A stretch of 51,505 nucleotides of DNA from an uncultured Pelagibacteraceae bacterium (lineage in GTDB: Bacteria; Pseudomonadota; Alphaproteobacteria; Pelagibacterales; Pelagibacteraceae). Shown piece by piece: positions 26,181 to 34,978 of the stretch. The stretch covers positions 1-51,505 of the forward strand of contig CACJEG010000006.1 in NCBI GenBank assembly GCA_902592375.1, read 5' to 3'. The first letter of the stretch is position 1. Each line of letters opens with the position of its first letter. Under the pieces are notes generated by a model. The model saw only the letters and a list, made by a program, of their open reading frames with translations, searched no databases and was not told where the DNA came from. Made by a program: the position numbers and the translations under genes.

Positions 26181-27836
26181 GTGTCAAAAAATATAAGTAA
26201 TTTATCAGGCAGAATAGGCTTAAAAGATAACCTATTTAAGCAAATCTCAGAAAATACCTTAAGCGACAATCCACAAGATATTAAAGAAATTGCCAAAAAA
26301 CATAACCTAGGTGTTTCAACTCTTCATGGTGCAGAATCCTTTTATGAGTTTTTAAGACCCTCTCATAGAGAAAAGAAAGCTTTTGTTTGTAACGGTAGTG
26401 CATGCATGTGCGCAGGTACTCAAGACAAATTAAAAGATAAATTAAAAGAAAAACTAGGTGATGACAAAGTTGGAGAAATGTTCTGCTTAGGTCATTGTTA
26501 TGAAAACCATGCTTTCCATTATGATGGAGAAAATTATGCTGGTAAAGATATAGAAAAAATTGACCAAATAATTAAAGGTGAAGAAATTAAACAAGATAAG
26601 TTTTTCTCTAAGAGTTATGCAACAACAAGTTTTTTAATGGATGACAAGTTATCTTCAACAGATCAATTCAAAGAGCAATTAAGTAAATTTTTAAAAACAG
26701 ATAAAAAAGAAATAGTAAAATCATTATTAGATTCAAATTTAACAGGAAGAGGCGGTGCTGGTTTTCCAACAGGAATGAAATGGGATTTTTGTAGTAAAGC
26801 AAAAGGAGATAAAAAATATGTTATCTGTAATGCAGATGAGGGTGACTCTGGTGCTTTCTCAGACAGATACTTATTAGAGGACCAACCTTTAAAAGTTATT
26901 TTTGGAATGGTAATTTGTGGTTATGTGATAGGAAGCAATGAAGGAGTTTTATACATTAGAGGTGAATATCCTAAATCCATTGAAGCAATTAATGGCTGCA
27001 TCAATGAACTTAAAAAATTAAATTTACTAGGTGAAAATATTTTAGGAACCGATTTTTCTTTTGATCTTGGAATTTGTATAGGACAAGGTGCTTATATTTG
27101 TGGAGAAGAAACAGCTTTGATAGCTTCTATTGAAGGAAGAAGAGCTGAAGTAGATGTAAGACCTCCCTTCCCTGTTACCGAAGGGTTATATAAAAAACCA
27201 ACTGTGGTTAATAATGTTGAAACATTGGCTGCTGCAACTGGAATTTTGTTAAATGGATCAGAAAAATTTTCTTCAGTTGGAAATAAAAAATCAGCTGGAA
27301 CAAAATTAGTTTGTTTAGATAGTTTCTTTAACAACCCAGGTGTTTATGAAATTGATATGGGTACACCAATGAAAAAAATATTTAATGAAATTGGTGGTGG
27401 ATATAAAGAGCCTGTTAAAGCTTTTCAAATAGGAGGTCCATTAGGCGGAGTTGTTCCTTTAAGTGAAATAGAAAATTTAAATTTGGATTTTCAAGAGTTC
27501 ACAGCAAAAGGTTTTATGTTAGGTCACGCAAGTGTAGTTAGTATTCCAAAAGATTTTCCAATGGCTGAATATATTCATCACTTGTTTGAATTCTCAGCAG
27601 AAGAATCGTGCGGGAAATGTTTCCCGGGAAGACTTGGATCTTACAGAGGTAAGGAGATGTTTGATCAAGCTAAGAAGAAAACAGCTAAAATTCCTTTAAA
27701 ATTACTAGAAGAATTGTTGGTTACCATGCAAAAAGGATGCTTATGTGCTCTTTGTGGAGCAATCCCAACTCCAATTCAGAATATTCTAAAATACTTTGGT
27801 GATGAAATGAAAAATGATATGGTGAAAGATAATTAA
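26181..27836 (+). CDS. fdsB: NAD-dependent formate dehydrogenase, fused gamma-beta (NuoE-NuoF-like) subunit
   Basis: This subunit passes electrons from the catalytic subunit to NAD. The 551-residue protein fuses two modules. Residues 1-about 140 are NuoE/FdsG-like with a [2Fe-2S] site (Cys70, Cys75, Cys102, Cys106). The rest is NuoF/FdsB-like with the NADH/FMN motifs GRGGAGFPTGMKW, NADEGDSGAFSDR and CGEETALIASIEGRR, and a [4Fe-4S] motif ESCGKCFPGR. The GTG start at 26181 is supported by an AAAAGGG ribosome-binding site about 6 bases upstream. It overlaps the alpha subunit by 1 bp. Confidence 0.92.
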   Translation: MSKNISNLSGRIGLKDNLFKQISENTLSDNPQDIKEIAKKHNLGVSTLHGAESFYEFLRPSHREKKAFVCNGSACMCAGTQDKLKDKLKEKLGDDKVGEMFCLGHCYENHAFHYDGENYAGKDIEKIDQIIKGEEIKQDKFFSKSYATTSFLMDDKLSSTDQFKEQLSKFLKTDKKEIVKSLLDSNLTGRGGAGFPTGMKWDFCSKAKGDKKYVICNADEGDSGAFSDRYLLEDQPLKVIFGMVICGYVIGSNEGVLYIRGEYPKSIEAINGCINELKKLNLLGENILGTDFSFDLGICIGQGAYICGEETALIASIEGRRAEVDVRPPFPVTEGLYKKPTVVNNVETLAAATGILLNGSEKFSSVGNKKSAGTKLVCLDSFFNNPGVYEIDMGTPMKKIFNEIGGGYKEPVKAFQIGGPLGGVVPLSEIENLNLDFQEFTAKGFMLGHASVVSIPKDFPMAEYIHHLFEFSAEESCGKCFPGRLGSYRGKEMFDQAKKKTAKIPLKLLEELLVTMQKGCLCALCGAIPTPIQNILKYFGDEMKNDMVKDN

Positions 27837-30604
27837 TGAGCTCAGAAAAAAGAAAAATTGCTTATATTGATGGAAAACCATACGAAATTGGTCCTAAACA
27901 CACATCTATTTTAAAATTTGTAAAAAGCTATGTAGGTGAAAAAAAAGTACCTACTTTATGTGATGATCCTAACCTAGCTCCTTATGGTGCTTGCAGAGTT
28001 TGCTCGGTAGAAGTTGCTTTAGAAAAAGATGGTCCAACAAGAGTGGTTGCATCTTGTCATACTCCGGTTGCTGAAAACCAACATATCTTTACTTCAAATG
28101 AAACTTTAACAAGTCTAAGAAAAAATATTGTTGAATTAGTTTTAACAGACCATCCAATGGAATGTGATACTTGTGAGGTAAATAATAATTGTGAATTACA
28201 AACAGTAGCAAACGATCTAGGAGTTGCTGATCATAGATATAACAGTCCTAAACAGCACAAAGGTATACCAAGAGATACTTCTCACGATTATATGAGAATG
28301 AATTTAGACAACTGTATTAATTGCGGAAGATGTGTCAGAGCTTGTGATGAAATTCAAGGTTCATTTGTACTAACAATGAGCGGAAGAGGTTTTGAATCTA
28401 GAATAACAACTGACAATGATATGATGTTTGGAGATAGTTCATGTGTATCTTGTGGAGCATGTGCACATACATGTCCAACAGATGCAATTTCAGATGTTTT
28501 TCAATCTAAATCTGCAGCTGTAGATAAAAAAGTTAGAACAACTTGCTCATACTGTGGTGTTGGATGTAATTTAGAAGCGTCAATAAAAGATGATAAAGTT
28601 GTTGCAATAGATACTCCAAAACAAACAGAGGTAAATGCTGGTCATACTTGTATTAAAGGAAGATATGCATTTAGTTTTTATGATCATCCAGACAGATTAA
28701 AAACACCTTTAATTAAAAGAAATGGAAAGTTTGAAGAAGCTTCTTGGGATGAAGCTTATGATTTTATTAAAAAAGAAATGAACAGAATTACAAAAGATAA
28801 TGGTCCAGATGCCTTTGCTGGAATTTCTTCTGCAAGATGTACGAATGAAGAAAATTATGTTTTTCAAAAAATGATTAGAGCTGCTGTGGGAACTAACAGT
28901 GTAGATTGTTGTGCAAGAATTTGTCATTCACCAACAGCTTGGGGAATGCAACAAACTTTTGGGACTGGGGCAGCAACTAACTCTACAGAAGATATTTATC
29001 ATGCAGATTTATTTTTGGTAATTGGAGCTAATCCAACTAACGCTCATCCTGTAACAGGTGCAAAAATAAAACAACAAGTCATGAAAGGTAAAAAATTAAT
29101 TGTGCTTGATCCAGTTACAACTGAACTTGCGAAACTTGCTGATTATCATATTAAACTAAGACCAGGAACTAATGTTGCAGTTCTAAATATGATGTTGCAC
29201 TTTATTATCAAATCAAAACTTTATAATGCAGATTTTGTTAGAGATAGAACTGAAGGTTTTGATAATTTCTTAAAAGAAATTGAAAGACAAGATGTTGATC
29301 ATTTAGCAAAAGTAGCTGGAGTAGATAAACAATTAGTTAAAGAAGCAGCAATAGCATATGCTACTGCAAGAAATTCAATGGAGTTCCATGGTTTAGGAGT
29401 TACTGAACACGAACAGGGATCTAAAACTGTAATGTTAATTGCAGATTTAGCAATGATCACTGGAAACATTGGACGAAAAGGTGTCGGAGTTAATCCTTTA
29501 AGAGGTCAAAACAATGTTCAAGGTGCAGCAGATATGGGTTGTCAACCACACCAAGGTGCTGGATATTTTCCTGTGGCTGATGAAAAGCATCAAGAATTCT
29601 ATACTGAAAAATATGGAGTAACTCACCCAACTAAGCCGGGATTAAAAATTCCTCAAATGTTTGAAGCCGCAATAAACAAGGAATTAAAAGGTTTATGGAT
29701 CATTGGAGAAGATATTGTTCAAACAGATCCTAACAGCGCACATGTAATTGAAGCTATGAACTCTTTAGAACTTTTAGTCGTTCAAGAGATATTTATGAGT
29801 GAAACAGCAAAATTAGCAACTGTTGTTTTGCCAGGTACTACTTTCTTAGAAAAAGATGGAACTTTTACGAACACTGAGAGAAGAATTCAAAGAGTGAACA
29901 GAGCTGTACCTCCTCTACCAGGCACTAAACCTGATGGATTAATTGTAACTGAGATGATGCAGAAATTAGGATTTGATCAGCCAACTTATGATGCAGATCA
30001 AGTTCTAGGAGAAATTGCTGATATCGTTCCTTTCTTTAAGGGTGTTACTAGAGAGAGACTTGGAAAATTTGGATTACAATGGCCAGTTCAAGAAGATGGA
30101 ACTGATACAAAAATTTTACATACAGAAACATTTAAATTAGGTAAAGGCAGACTAAAAAACTTTGATTGGAAGGAATCATCAGAAATAGAGGCTAATCAAA
30201 AAGACTACCCTTTAATTTTAACAACAAGTAGAGTTTTACAACATTACAATGCAGCAACAATGACTAGAAGAACAAAAAATATAAATATTGTTGATGAAGA
30301 TGTTTTATTAATTCATCCTAAAGATGCGGCTCATAGAGATCTAAATACTGGTGATATTGGAAGACTTTATTCAGGTAGAGGTGAGGTTGCACTTAAAGTT
30401 GAGGTTACTGACAAAGTTAAAGAGGGAATTGTGTTTACTACGTTCCATTTCCCAGAACATATGGTTAATATGGTTACAGGTCATGGTAAAGATGAAGAAA
30501 CAATGTGTGCTGAATACAAAGTATCTTCTGTTGAAGTACAAAAAATCTCTAATCAATTTAAAACAGAAGTTAAACCAAAAGAAAATCAAGCTGAAGTTAG
30601 TTAA
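27836..30604 (+). CDS. fdsA: NAD-dependent formate dehydrogenase, catalytic alpha subunit
   Basis: FdsA oxidises formate to CO2 at a molybdenum bis-MGD centre. The 922-residue protein has an N-terminal [2Fe-2S] domain (PYGACRVCSVEV), the HPMECDTCEVNNNCELQ cluster motif and two ferredoxin motifs (NCINCGRCVRACDE and CVSCGACAHTCPTDA). The Mo domain begins near TTCSYCGVGCNLEA. The active site is Cys363-His364 in CCARICHSPT, so this is a cysteine enzyme (codon TGT), not a selenocysteine one. The C-terminal MGD-binding part is present. Cytoplasmic, no Tat signal. Confidence 0.94.
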   Translation: MSSEKRKIAYIDGKPYEIGPKHTSILKFVKSYVGEKKVPTLCDDPNLAPYGACRVCSVEVALEKDGPTRVVASCHTPVAENQHIFTSNETLTSLRKNIVELVLTDHPMECDTCEVNNNCELQTVANDLGVADHRYNSPKQHKGIPRDTSHDYMRMNLDNCINCGRCVRACDEIQGSFVLTMSGRGFESRITTDNDMMFGDSSCVSCGACAHTCPTDAISDVFQSKSAAVDKKVRTTCSYCGVGCNLEASIKDDKVVAIDTPKQTEVNAGHTCIKGRYAFSFYDHPDRLKTPLIKRNGKFEEASWDEAYDFIKKEMNRITKDNGPDAFAGISSARCTNEENYVFQKMIRAAVGTNSVDCCARICHSPTAWGMQQTFGTGAATNSTEDIYHADLFLVIGANPTNAHPVTGAKIKQQVMKGKKLIVLDPVTTELAKLADYHIKLRPGTNVAVLNMMLHFIIKSKLYNADFVRDRTEGFDNFLKEIERQDVDHLAKVAGVDKQLVKEAAIAYATARNSMEFHGLGVTEHEQGSKTVMLIADLAMITGNIGRKGVGVNPLRGQNNVQGAADMGCQPHQGAGYFPVADEKHQEFYTEKYGVTHPTKPGLKIPQMFEAAINKELKGLWIIGEDIVQTDPNSAHVIEAMNSLELLVVQEIFMSETAKLATVVLPGTTFLEKDGTFTNTERRIQRVNRAVPPLPGTKPDGLIVTEMMQKLGFDQPTYDADQVLGEIADIVPFFKGVTRERLGKFGLQWPVQEDGTDTKILHTETFKLGKGRLKNFDWKESSEIEANQKDYPLILTTSRVLQHYNAATMTRRTKNINIVDEDVLLIHPKDAAHRDLNTGDIGRLYSGRGEVALKVEVTDKVKEGIVFTTFHFPEHMVNMVTGHGKDEETMCAEYKVSSVEVQKISNQFKTEVKPKENQAEVS

Positions 30605-30609
30605 TTAAA

Positions 30610-32055
30610 ATGACCATTGGTTGGCATTTTGATAATACATATTCAAAGTTATCAAATACGTTTAAAGAAAATATTAAACCAACTCCTGTTCATGATCCTG
30701 AATTAGTAATTTTAAATGAGGAACTAGCCTCTACTTTAAATTTAGATTTTTCAAAAACAGATAAAAAAAAATTAGCAGAAATATTTTCTGGAAACTCCAT
30801 ACCAGAAGAAACAAATACCATTGCGCAAGCATATGCAGGTCATCAATTTGGACACTTTACTATGTTAGGAGATGGTAGAGCAGTTTTATTGGGTGAGCAT
30901 TTAGTAAACAATGATAATCGTTTTGACATTCAGTTTAAAGGTTCAGGAAGAACTTCTTTTTCTAGAGGTGGTGATGGAAGAGCAGCTCTAGGTCCTATGC
31001 TTAGAGAATATATTATTAGTGAAGCGATACATTCATTAAATATTCCAACCACTAGAAGCCTTGCTGTAGTCAAAACAGGAGAAAAAGTTGTAAGAGAAAA
31101 TCTTTTACAGGGTGCTATATTAACAAGAGTTGCATCAAGTCATCTTCGGGTTGGAACATTTCAATATATAGCTGCAACTCAAAACATCGAAAATTTAAAT
31201 ACTTTAGTCGACTACACAATAAATAGACATTATCCAGAAATTAAATCATCAAATTCAAAAGCATTAGACTTGTTAAATCTTGTTATGGAAAAGCAATGCC
31301 AGCTAGTAATCAATTGGATGAGAGTTGGATTTATTCATGGAGTTATGAATACTGATAACATGGCAATTTCAGGTGAAACAATAGATTACGGTCCTTGTGC
31401 ATTTATGGATCATTATGATCCAAAAACTGTATTTAGCTCAATCGATAAATTTGGAAGATATGCCTTTTCTAATCAACCACCAATTACAAAGTGGAATTTA
31501 GCAAGATTTGCAGAATGCCTAATCCCTCTAATTGACAAAAATGAAGACACTGCAATTAAATTAGCAACAGATTTAATAGATAATTTCCAAAATATTTATG
31601 AAGATAAATGGTTAAATATGATGAGAGATAAACTAGGTCTATTTGGTGAGGATAAAAATGATAAAAAATTAATTAATGATTTGTTTAATTGGATGGAAAA
31701 AAATAAAGCAGATTACACAAATACTTTTTGTAATCTAATGGATATCAATTCTGATGAAATTTACAAAAATAATGATTTTATCAATTGGAAAAATGAATGG
31801 AAAAAAAGATCTGAGTTAAATAATTCAACTAAGGAAAAACAAAGCAAACTTATGAAATCAAATAATCCAATTGTAATTCCTAGAAATCATAAAGTAGAAG
31901 AAGCTTTAGCTGAAGCTGACAAAGGAAGTTTAGATAAAATGAAAAAGTTATTAGCTATTTTAAAAAATCCTTATGACAATCAGAATAATATTGAAGAATA
32001 TCAAGCACCTGCTCCATCGAGTAACGAAAAATATCAAACTTTTTGTGGAACTTAA
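30610..32055 (+). CDS. selO: Protein adenylyltransferase SelO (YdiU family)
   Basis: SelO is a pseudokinase that transfers AMP to proteins in redox regulation. The 481-residue protein carries the family segments AYAGHQFGHFTMLGDGRAVL, RTSFSRGGDGRAALGPMLRE, LTRVASSHLRVGTFQY and GVMNTDNMAISGETIDYGP, which holds the metal-binding Asn/Asp. The C-terminus ends FCGT with a Cys near the end where eukaryotic SelO has Sec. It starts 5 bp after fdsA, so it is probably read with the formate dehydrogenase genes. Confidence 0.92.
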   Translation: MTIGWHFDNTYSKLSNTFKENIKPTPVHDPELVILNEELASTLNLDFSKTDKKKLAEIFSGNSIPEETNTIAQAYAGHQFGHFTMLGDGRAVLLGEHLVNNDNRFDIQFKGSGRTSFSRGGDGRAALGPMLREYIISEAIHSLNIPTTRSLAVVKTGEKVVRENLLQGAILTRVASSHLRVGTFQYIAATQNIENLNTLVDYTINRHYPEIKSSNSKALDLLNLVMEKQCQLVINWMRVGFIHGVMNTDNMAISGETIDYGPCAFMDHYDPKTVFSSIDKFGRYAFSNQPPITKWNLARFAECLIPLIDKNEDTAIKLATDLIDNFQNIYEDKWLNMMRDKLGLFGEDKNDKKLINDLFNWMEKNKADYTNTFCNLMDINSDEIYKNNDFINWKNEWKKRSELNNSTKEKQSKLMKSNNPIVIPRNHKVEEALAEADKGSLDKMKKLLAILKNPYDNQNNIEEYQAPAPSSNEKYQTFCGT

Positions 32056-32056
32056 T

Positions 32057-33160
32057 TTATAAAACGTAGGGCTCTGGCCTAGCGGTTTTACCCAAAACTC
32101 TCTCAACTGCAAAATCACTTATATCAATTGTTTGGTATGATCCTGTTGTGATTAATTCAGTTAAGGCTCTACCGATACCTGGTGCTTGCATTAATCCCCG
32201 GCCTGTAAATCCAGAAGCCATGTAAACATTATCGTATTTTGGATGCTTACCAACAACTGCATTATTATCTAATCTATTACAATCATAGTAACCTGCCCAT
32301 CCACCAGTTAACTTTAATTCCTCAAAGGCAGGTATTCTCTTAGCAAGAGCTGGCCAAACTAATTCCTCAAAATCATTCCAAGCTGGTTCCAAATCATCTG
32401 CATCAAATACAGAAATAGGTGATCCTGCTAAATATTCCCCTCCTTCTGGTCTCCAATAAACACCAGTTGTTAAGTCTCCACTTAGTGGCATCTCTTTTAT
32501 ATAAGTTGGGCATTTTACTCTAAACACGGTATGCTTTTGAGGAACAACAGGAATATCTTCTAACAATTCTTTTGTCCAACAACCAGCCGCAGAAACAATT
32601 GTTTTAGCATTTATTTCGGAAATACTTTTTACTTCACCTTTAATAAATTCTGCTCCAAGCTCTATTGCTTTACTTTTAAGAGCGCTATGAAACATAAATG
32701 GATCAATCCATCCTTCACTTTGATTATCCGTATAAGTTGCTGTCTCTATCCCTTCACTATTCACATAAGGGAAAACTTTAGATAATTCTGACCCTTTAAT
32801 ATTTTTTGTTCCTGCGTCACATTCTTTATGATTTTCTAATGCTCTATATTGTTCTTCAGCATGCTCAGGACCAAACATTAAAAGATATCCATTAGTTACC
32901 ATACTAGCTGTTGGGTTAGGATTTTTTTCTGTTTTTAATAGTTCTGGTATTTGAAAAATAAATTCTCTTGCAAATTTTCCTAATAAAATATTTTCTTTTT
33001 GGAAAAATTGTCTTCTAAAACCACCTAGAGATAATGGGAATGAAGCTGTTTTATAAGTAGGATCTCTTTCAATAACCTTAACTTTTCTACCCTCTTTGGA
33101 TAAAAAATAAGCAGTTGCAGCCCCTATTATTCCACCACCAATTACTACAACATCATCCAT
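32057..33160 (-). CDS. DAO-family FAD-dependent oxidoreductase
   Basis: DAO enzymes oxidise amines such as sarcosine, glycine or D-amino acids. The 367-residue protein has the Rossmann start VVVIGGGIIGAATAYFL, an ERD acidic end of strand 2, and the C-terminal FAD segment ASGFTGRGLMQAPGIGRAL. It resembles FOXRED1/sarcosine-oxidase-like members. The conserved FAD-attaching His or Cys cannot be judged by eye. Creatinase 10 kb away would yield sarcosine, so a sarcosine oxidase role is possible but unproven. It is convergent with selO, 1 bp apart. Confidence 0.8.
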   Translation of the reverse strand: MDDVVVIGGGIIGAATAYFLSKEGRKVKVIERDPTYKTASFPLSLGGFRRQFFQKENILLGKFAREFIFQIPELLKTEKNPNPTASMVTNGYLLMFGPEHAEEQYRALENHKECDAGTKNIKGSELSKVFPYVNSEGIETATYTDNQSEGWIDPFMFHSALKSKAIELGAEFIKGEVKSISEINAKTIVSAAGCWTKELLEDIPVVPQKHTVFRVKCPTYIKEMPLSGDLTTGVYWRPEGGEYLAGSPISVFDADDLEPAWNDFEELVWPALAKRIPAFEELKLTGGWAGYYDCNRLDNNAVVGKHPKYDNVYMASGFTGRGLMQAPGIGRALTELITTGSYQTIDISDFAVERVLGKTARPEPYVL

Positions 33161-33162
33161 AT

Positions 33163-33645
33163 TTAATTTAACATAATCAAGCTTGTATTCAGAATTAGTG
33201 CAAAGCTACACCAAAGTAAATATGGAATCATTAGGTAGGCACTCAACATCTTGACGCGTTTAAACCTTAAAATAAGATTAATTATCAATGCTATTAGTAT
33301 GATTAATACTAAAAGAGCCAAAACCATGTTATGGAAAACAAAAAAAACTACACTCCAAGTTGTATTGAATACTAAATGGATAAAATAAATATAAACAGTA
33401 TTCATATCTCTATTTTTTGTATGCCAGTAAAGCCATATTGCAACTGTCATCAATGTATACAAGATCGTCCAAACAGGTCCGAATATCCAATCCGGTGGAT
33501 TAAATGATGGTTTATTTAGTAATGAGTACCATGGCTCTTTAAAAGTAACAGTAGCTAAACCGCCAATCAATGAAGCAGAGAATGTAATAGCAAGAAACAA
33601 TATAAATGTTAAAAATTTATTTTTAAACATATTAGATATATACAT
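33163..33645 (-). CDS. tspO: TspO/MBR family protein
   Basis: TspO is a five-helix membrane protein that binds porphyrins and is linked to oxidative and light stress. The 160-residue protein shows the signature EPWYSLLNKPSFNPPDWIFG, then PVWTILYTLM, and five hydrophobic segments. The start at 33645 gives MYISNMFKNKF; the inner ATG at 33630 is an equal candidate because neither has a clear ribosome-binding site. With the longer form only 8 bp separate it from the divergent SDR gene. Confidence 0.88.
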   Translation of the reverse strand: MYISNMFKNKFLTFILFLAITFSASLIGGLATVTFKEPWYSLLNKPSFNPPDWIFGPVWTILYTLMTVAIWLYWHTKNRDMNTVYIYFIHLVFNTTWSVVFFVFHNMVLALLVLIILIALIINLILRFKRVKMLSAYLMIPYLLWCSFALILNTSLIMLN

Positions 33646-33653
33646 AACAAAAA

Positions 33654-34412
33654 ATGAGTAATAAAACTATTTGGATTACTGGTGGTAGTACTGGTATTGG
33701 AAAAGCTTTAGCAATTAAATTTGCAAGTAAGGGATGGAACGTTGCTATATCTGCAAGAAGAGCTGAATTACTAAATGAGCTTTCAAATTCTTATGAAAAT
33801 ATTTCAAGTTTTCCTTTAGACGTAACAGATAAAGAAAAGTGCAAAGAAGTATTTAACGAAATTAAAAACAAATATGAAAATATAGATATTTGTTTTTTTT
33901 CAACTGGAACATGGGATCCCAAAAAAGAAAAAGATATAGATGTCGAACAAATGGAAGATGTTTTTAAAGTAAATTTTTTTGGAACTGTGAATAGCATCAA
34001 AGCAGTTGAACAATACTTTAGAGATAAAAAAAATGGTATAATTACTATTGTTTCGTCAATTGCAGGATATAGAGGGTTACCTAATTCAACTGGATATGGG
34101 CCATCTAAATCTGCATTAAATAACTTAGCTGAAAGTTTGTATTTTGATTTTAAAAGATACAATGTACGTGTTTGTTTAGTGTCTCCTGGGTTTATTAAAA
34201 CGCCAATGACAGATAAAAATGATTTTAAAATGCCTTTTTTAAAAACTCCTGAGTATGCTGCAGATCAAATTTATGAAGGTTTAGTTAACAAAAATATATT
34301 TGAAATACATTTTCCAAAATCACTTACAATTACATTAAAACTATTGAGTTTTTTACCGAGTAAAATTTATTTTGGTTTAGTTGGAAAACTAACGAAATAT
34401 CAAAAAAAATAG
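33654..34412 (+). CDS. Short-chain dehydrogenase/reductase
   Basis: This 252-residue SDR protein has the cofactor-binding WITGGSTGIGKALA near residue 7, the catalytic Ser in VSSIAGYRG and the YGPSKSA Tyr/Lys motif. The end is hydrophobic and basic (LLSFLPSKIYFGLVGKLTK), as in lipid-acting SDRs. SDRs of this kind often sit with CFA-synthase/DUF1365 genes in marine bacteria. It abuts the convergent DUF3833 gene with no gap. Substrate unknown. Confidence 0.85.
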   Translation: MSNKTIWITGGSTGIGKALAIKFASKGWNVAISARRAELLNELSNSYENISSFPLDVTDKEKCKEVFNEIKNKYENIDICFFSTGTWDPKKEKDIDVEQMEDVFKVNFFGTVNSIKAVEQYFRDKKNGIITIVSSIAGYRGLPNSTGYGPSKSALNNLAESLYFDFKRYNVRVCLVSPGFIKTPMTDKNDFKMPFLKTPEYAADQIYEGLVNKNIFEIHFPKSLTITLKLLSFLPSKIYFGLVGKLTKYQKK

Positions 34413-34961
34413 TTAATCTTTTACAAATACAACTGTTAATTCAGCTACTTTAAAACCAAATTTAGTCATTGTTGCTCTATTAATTGCAACTCTATCATCT
34501 TGTTTAAAAATCCAATCGTCAAAAGTTATTTTTAATTCTTTGCCTTTAACCGGAACTAATAGAACATATTCAAATTTAAACGCTGGTCCGTAAGAATATC
34601 CTATTGCTTTACCTACAACATCTCCTGCTGTTCCTTCATAATTATGCTCGTCAATTTTGTTGATTGTCCATTCTCTGTCTTGAACTTCACCATCATCCCA
34701 ATTAAACTTTTCTTTAAGAATTAATTGCTTTCCATCCCAGGTTCCATTTAAATCTGCAGAAAATTGTCTTGTAACTTTTCCTGATCTATTTTGTAGGACA
34801 CCCCAAGCCTTAACATTGCCAGATAAGTATTCCTCAATAATTAATCTTGGTTCTTTGTTTTTAAAGTCTTCTGGTTTCATGGCACTATTATTTGAGCAAC
34901 TTGTAATTAAGAATAATGAAATTATCAATGAAATTGACTTAATTATTTTTATATGTCGCAT
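34413..34961 (-). CDS. DUF3833 lipoprotein
   Basis: This is a lipoprotein of about 182 residues with a signal peptide and lipobox LITSC, followed by a beta-rich domain (FSADLNGTWDGKQLILKEKF) of the DUF3833 type. Function of the family is unknown. The start at 34961 is chosen over the upstream ATG at 34973 because a GGAGATATTT ribosome-binding site precedes it. It is the last gene of the CFA/DUF1365/FAD-oxidoreductase cluster, 17 bp after the methyltransferase gene, a recurrent partnership that suggests envelope lipid handling. Confidence 0.8.
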   Translation of the reverse strand: MRHIKIIKSISLIISLFLITSCSNNSAMKPEDFKNKEPRLIIEEYLSGNVKAWGVLQNRSGKVTRQFSADLNGTWDGKQLILKEKFNWDDGEVQDREWTINKIDEHNYEGTAGDVVGKAIGYSYGPAFKFEYVLLVPVKGKELKITFDDWIFKQDDRVAINRATMTKFGFKVAELTVVFVKD

Positions 34962-34978
34962 AAATATCTCCATTATTT

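Noticed and set aside
28919..28927. Possible selenocysteine in the formate dehydrogenase active site
   Set aside because: The codon at the active site is TGT (Cys363), there is no in-frame TGA and no SECIS-like stem was seen, so it is a Cys enzyme.
30351..30608. Two frames on both strands inside the 3' end of fdsA
   Set aside because: Both are shadows of a conserved gene, and the Cys/Phe- or Leu/Lys-rich products look non-coding.
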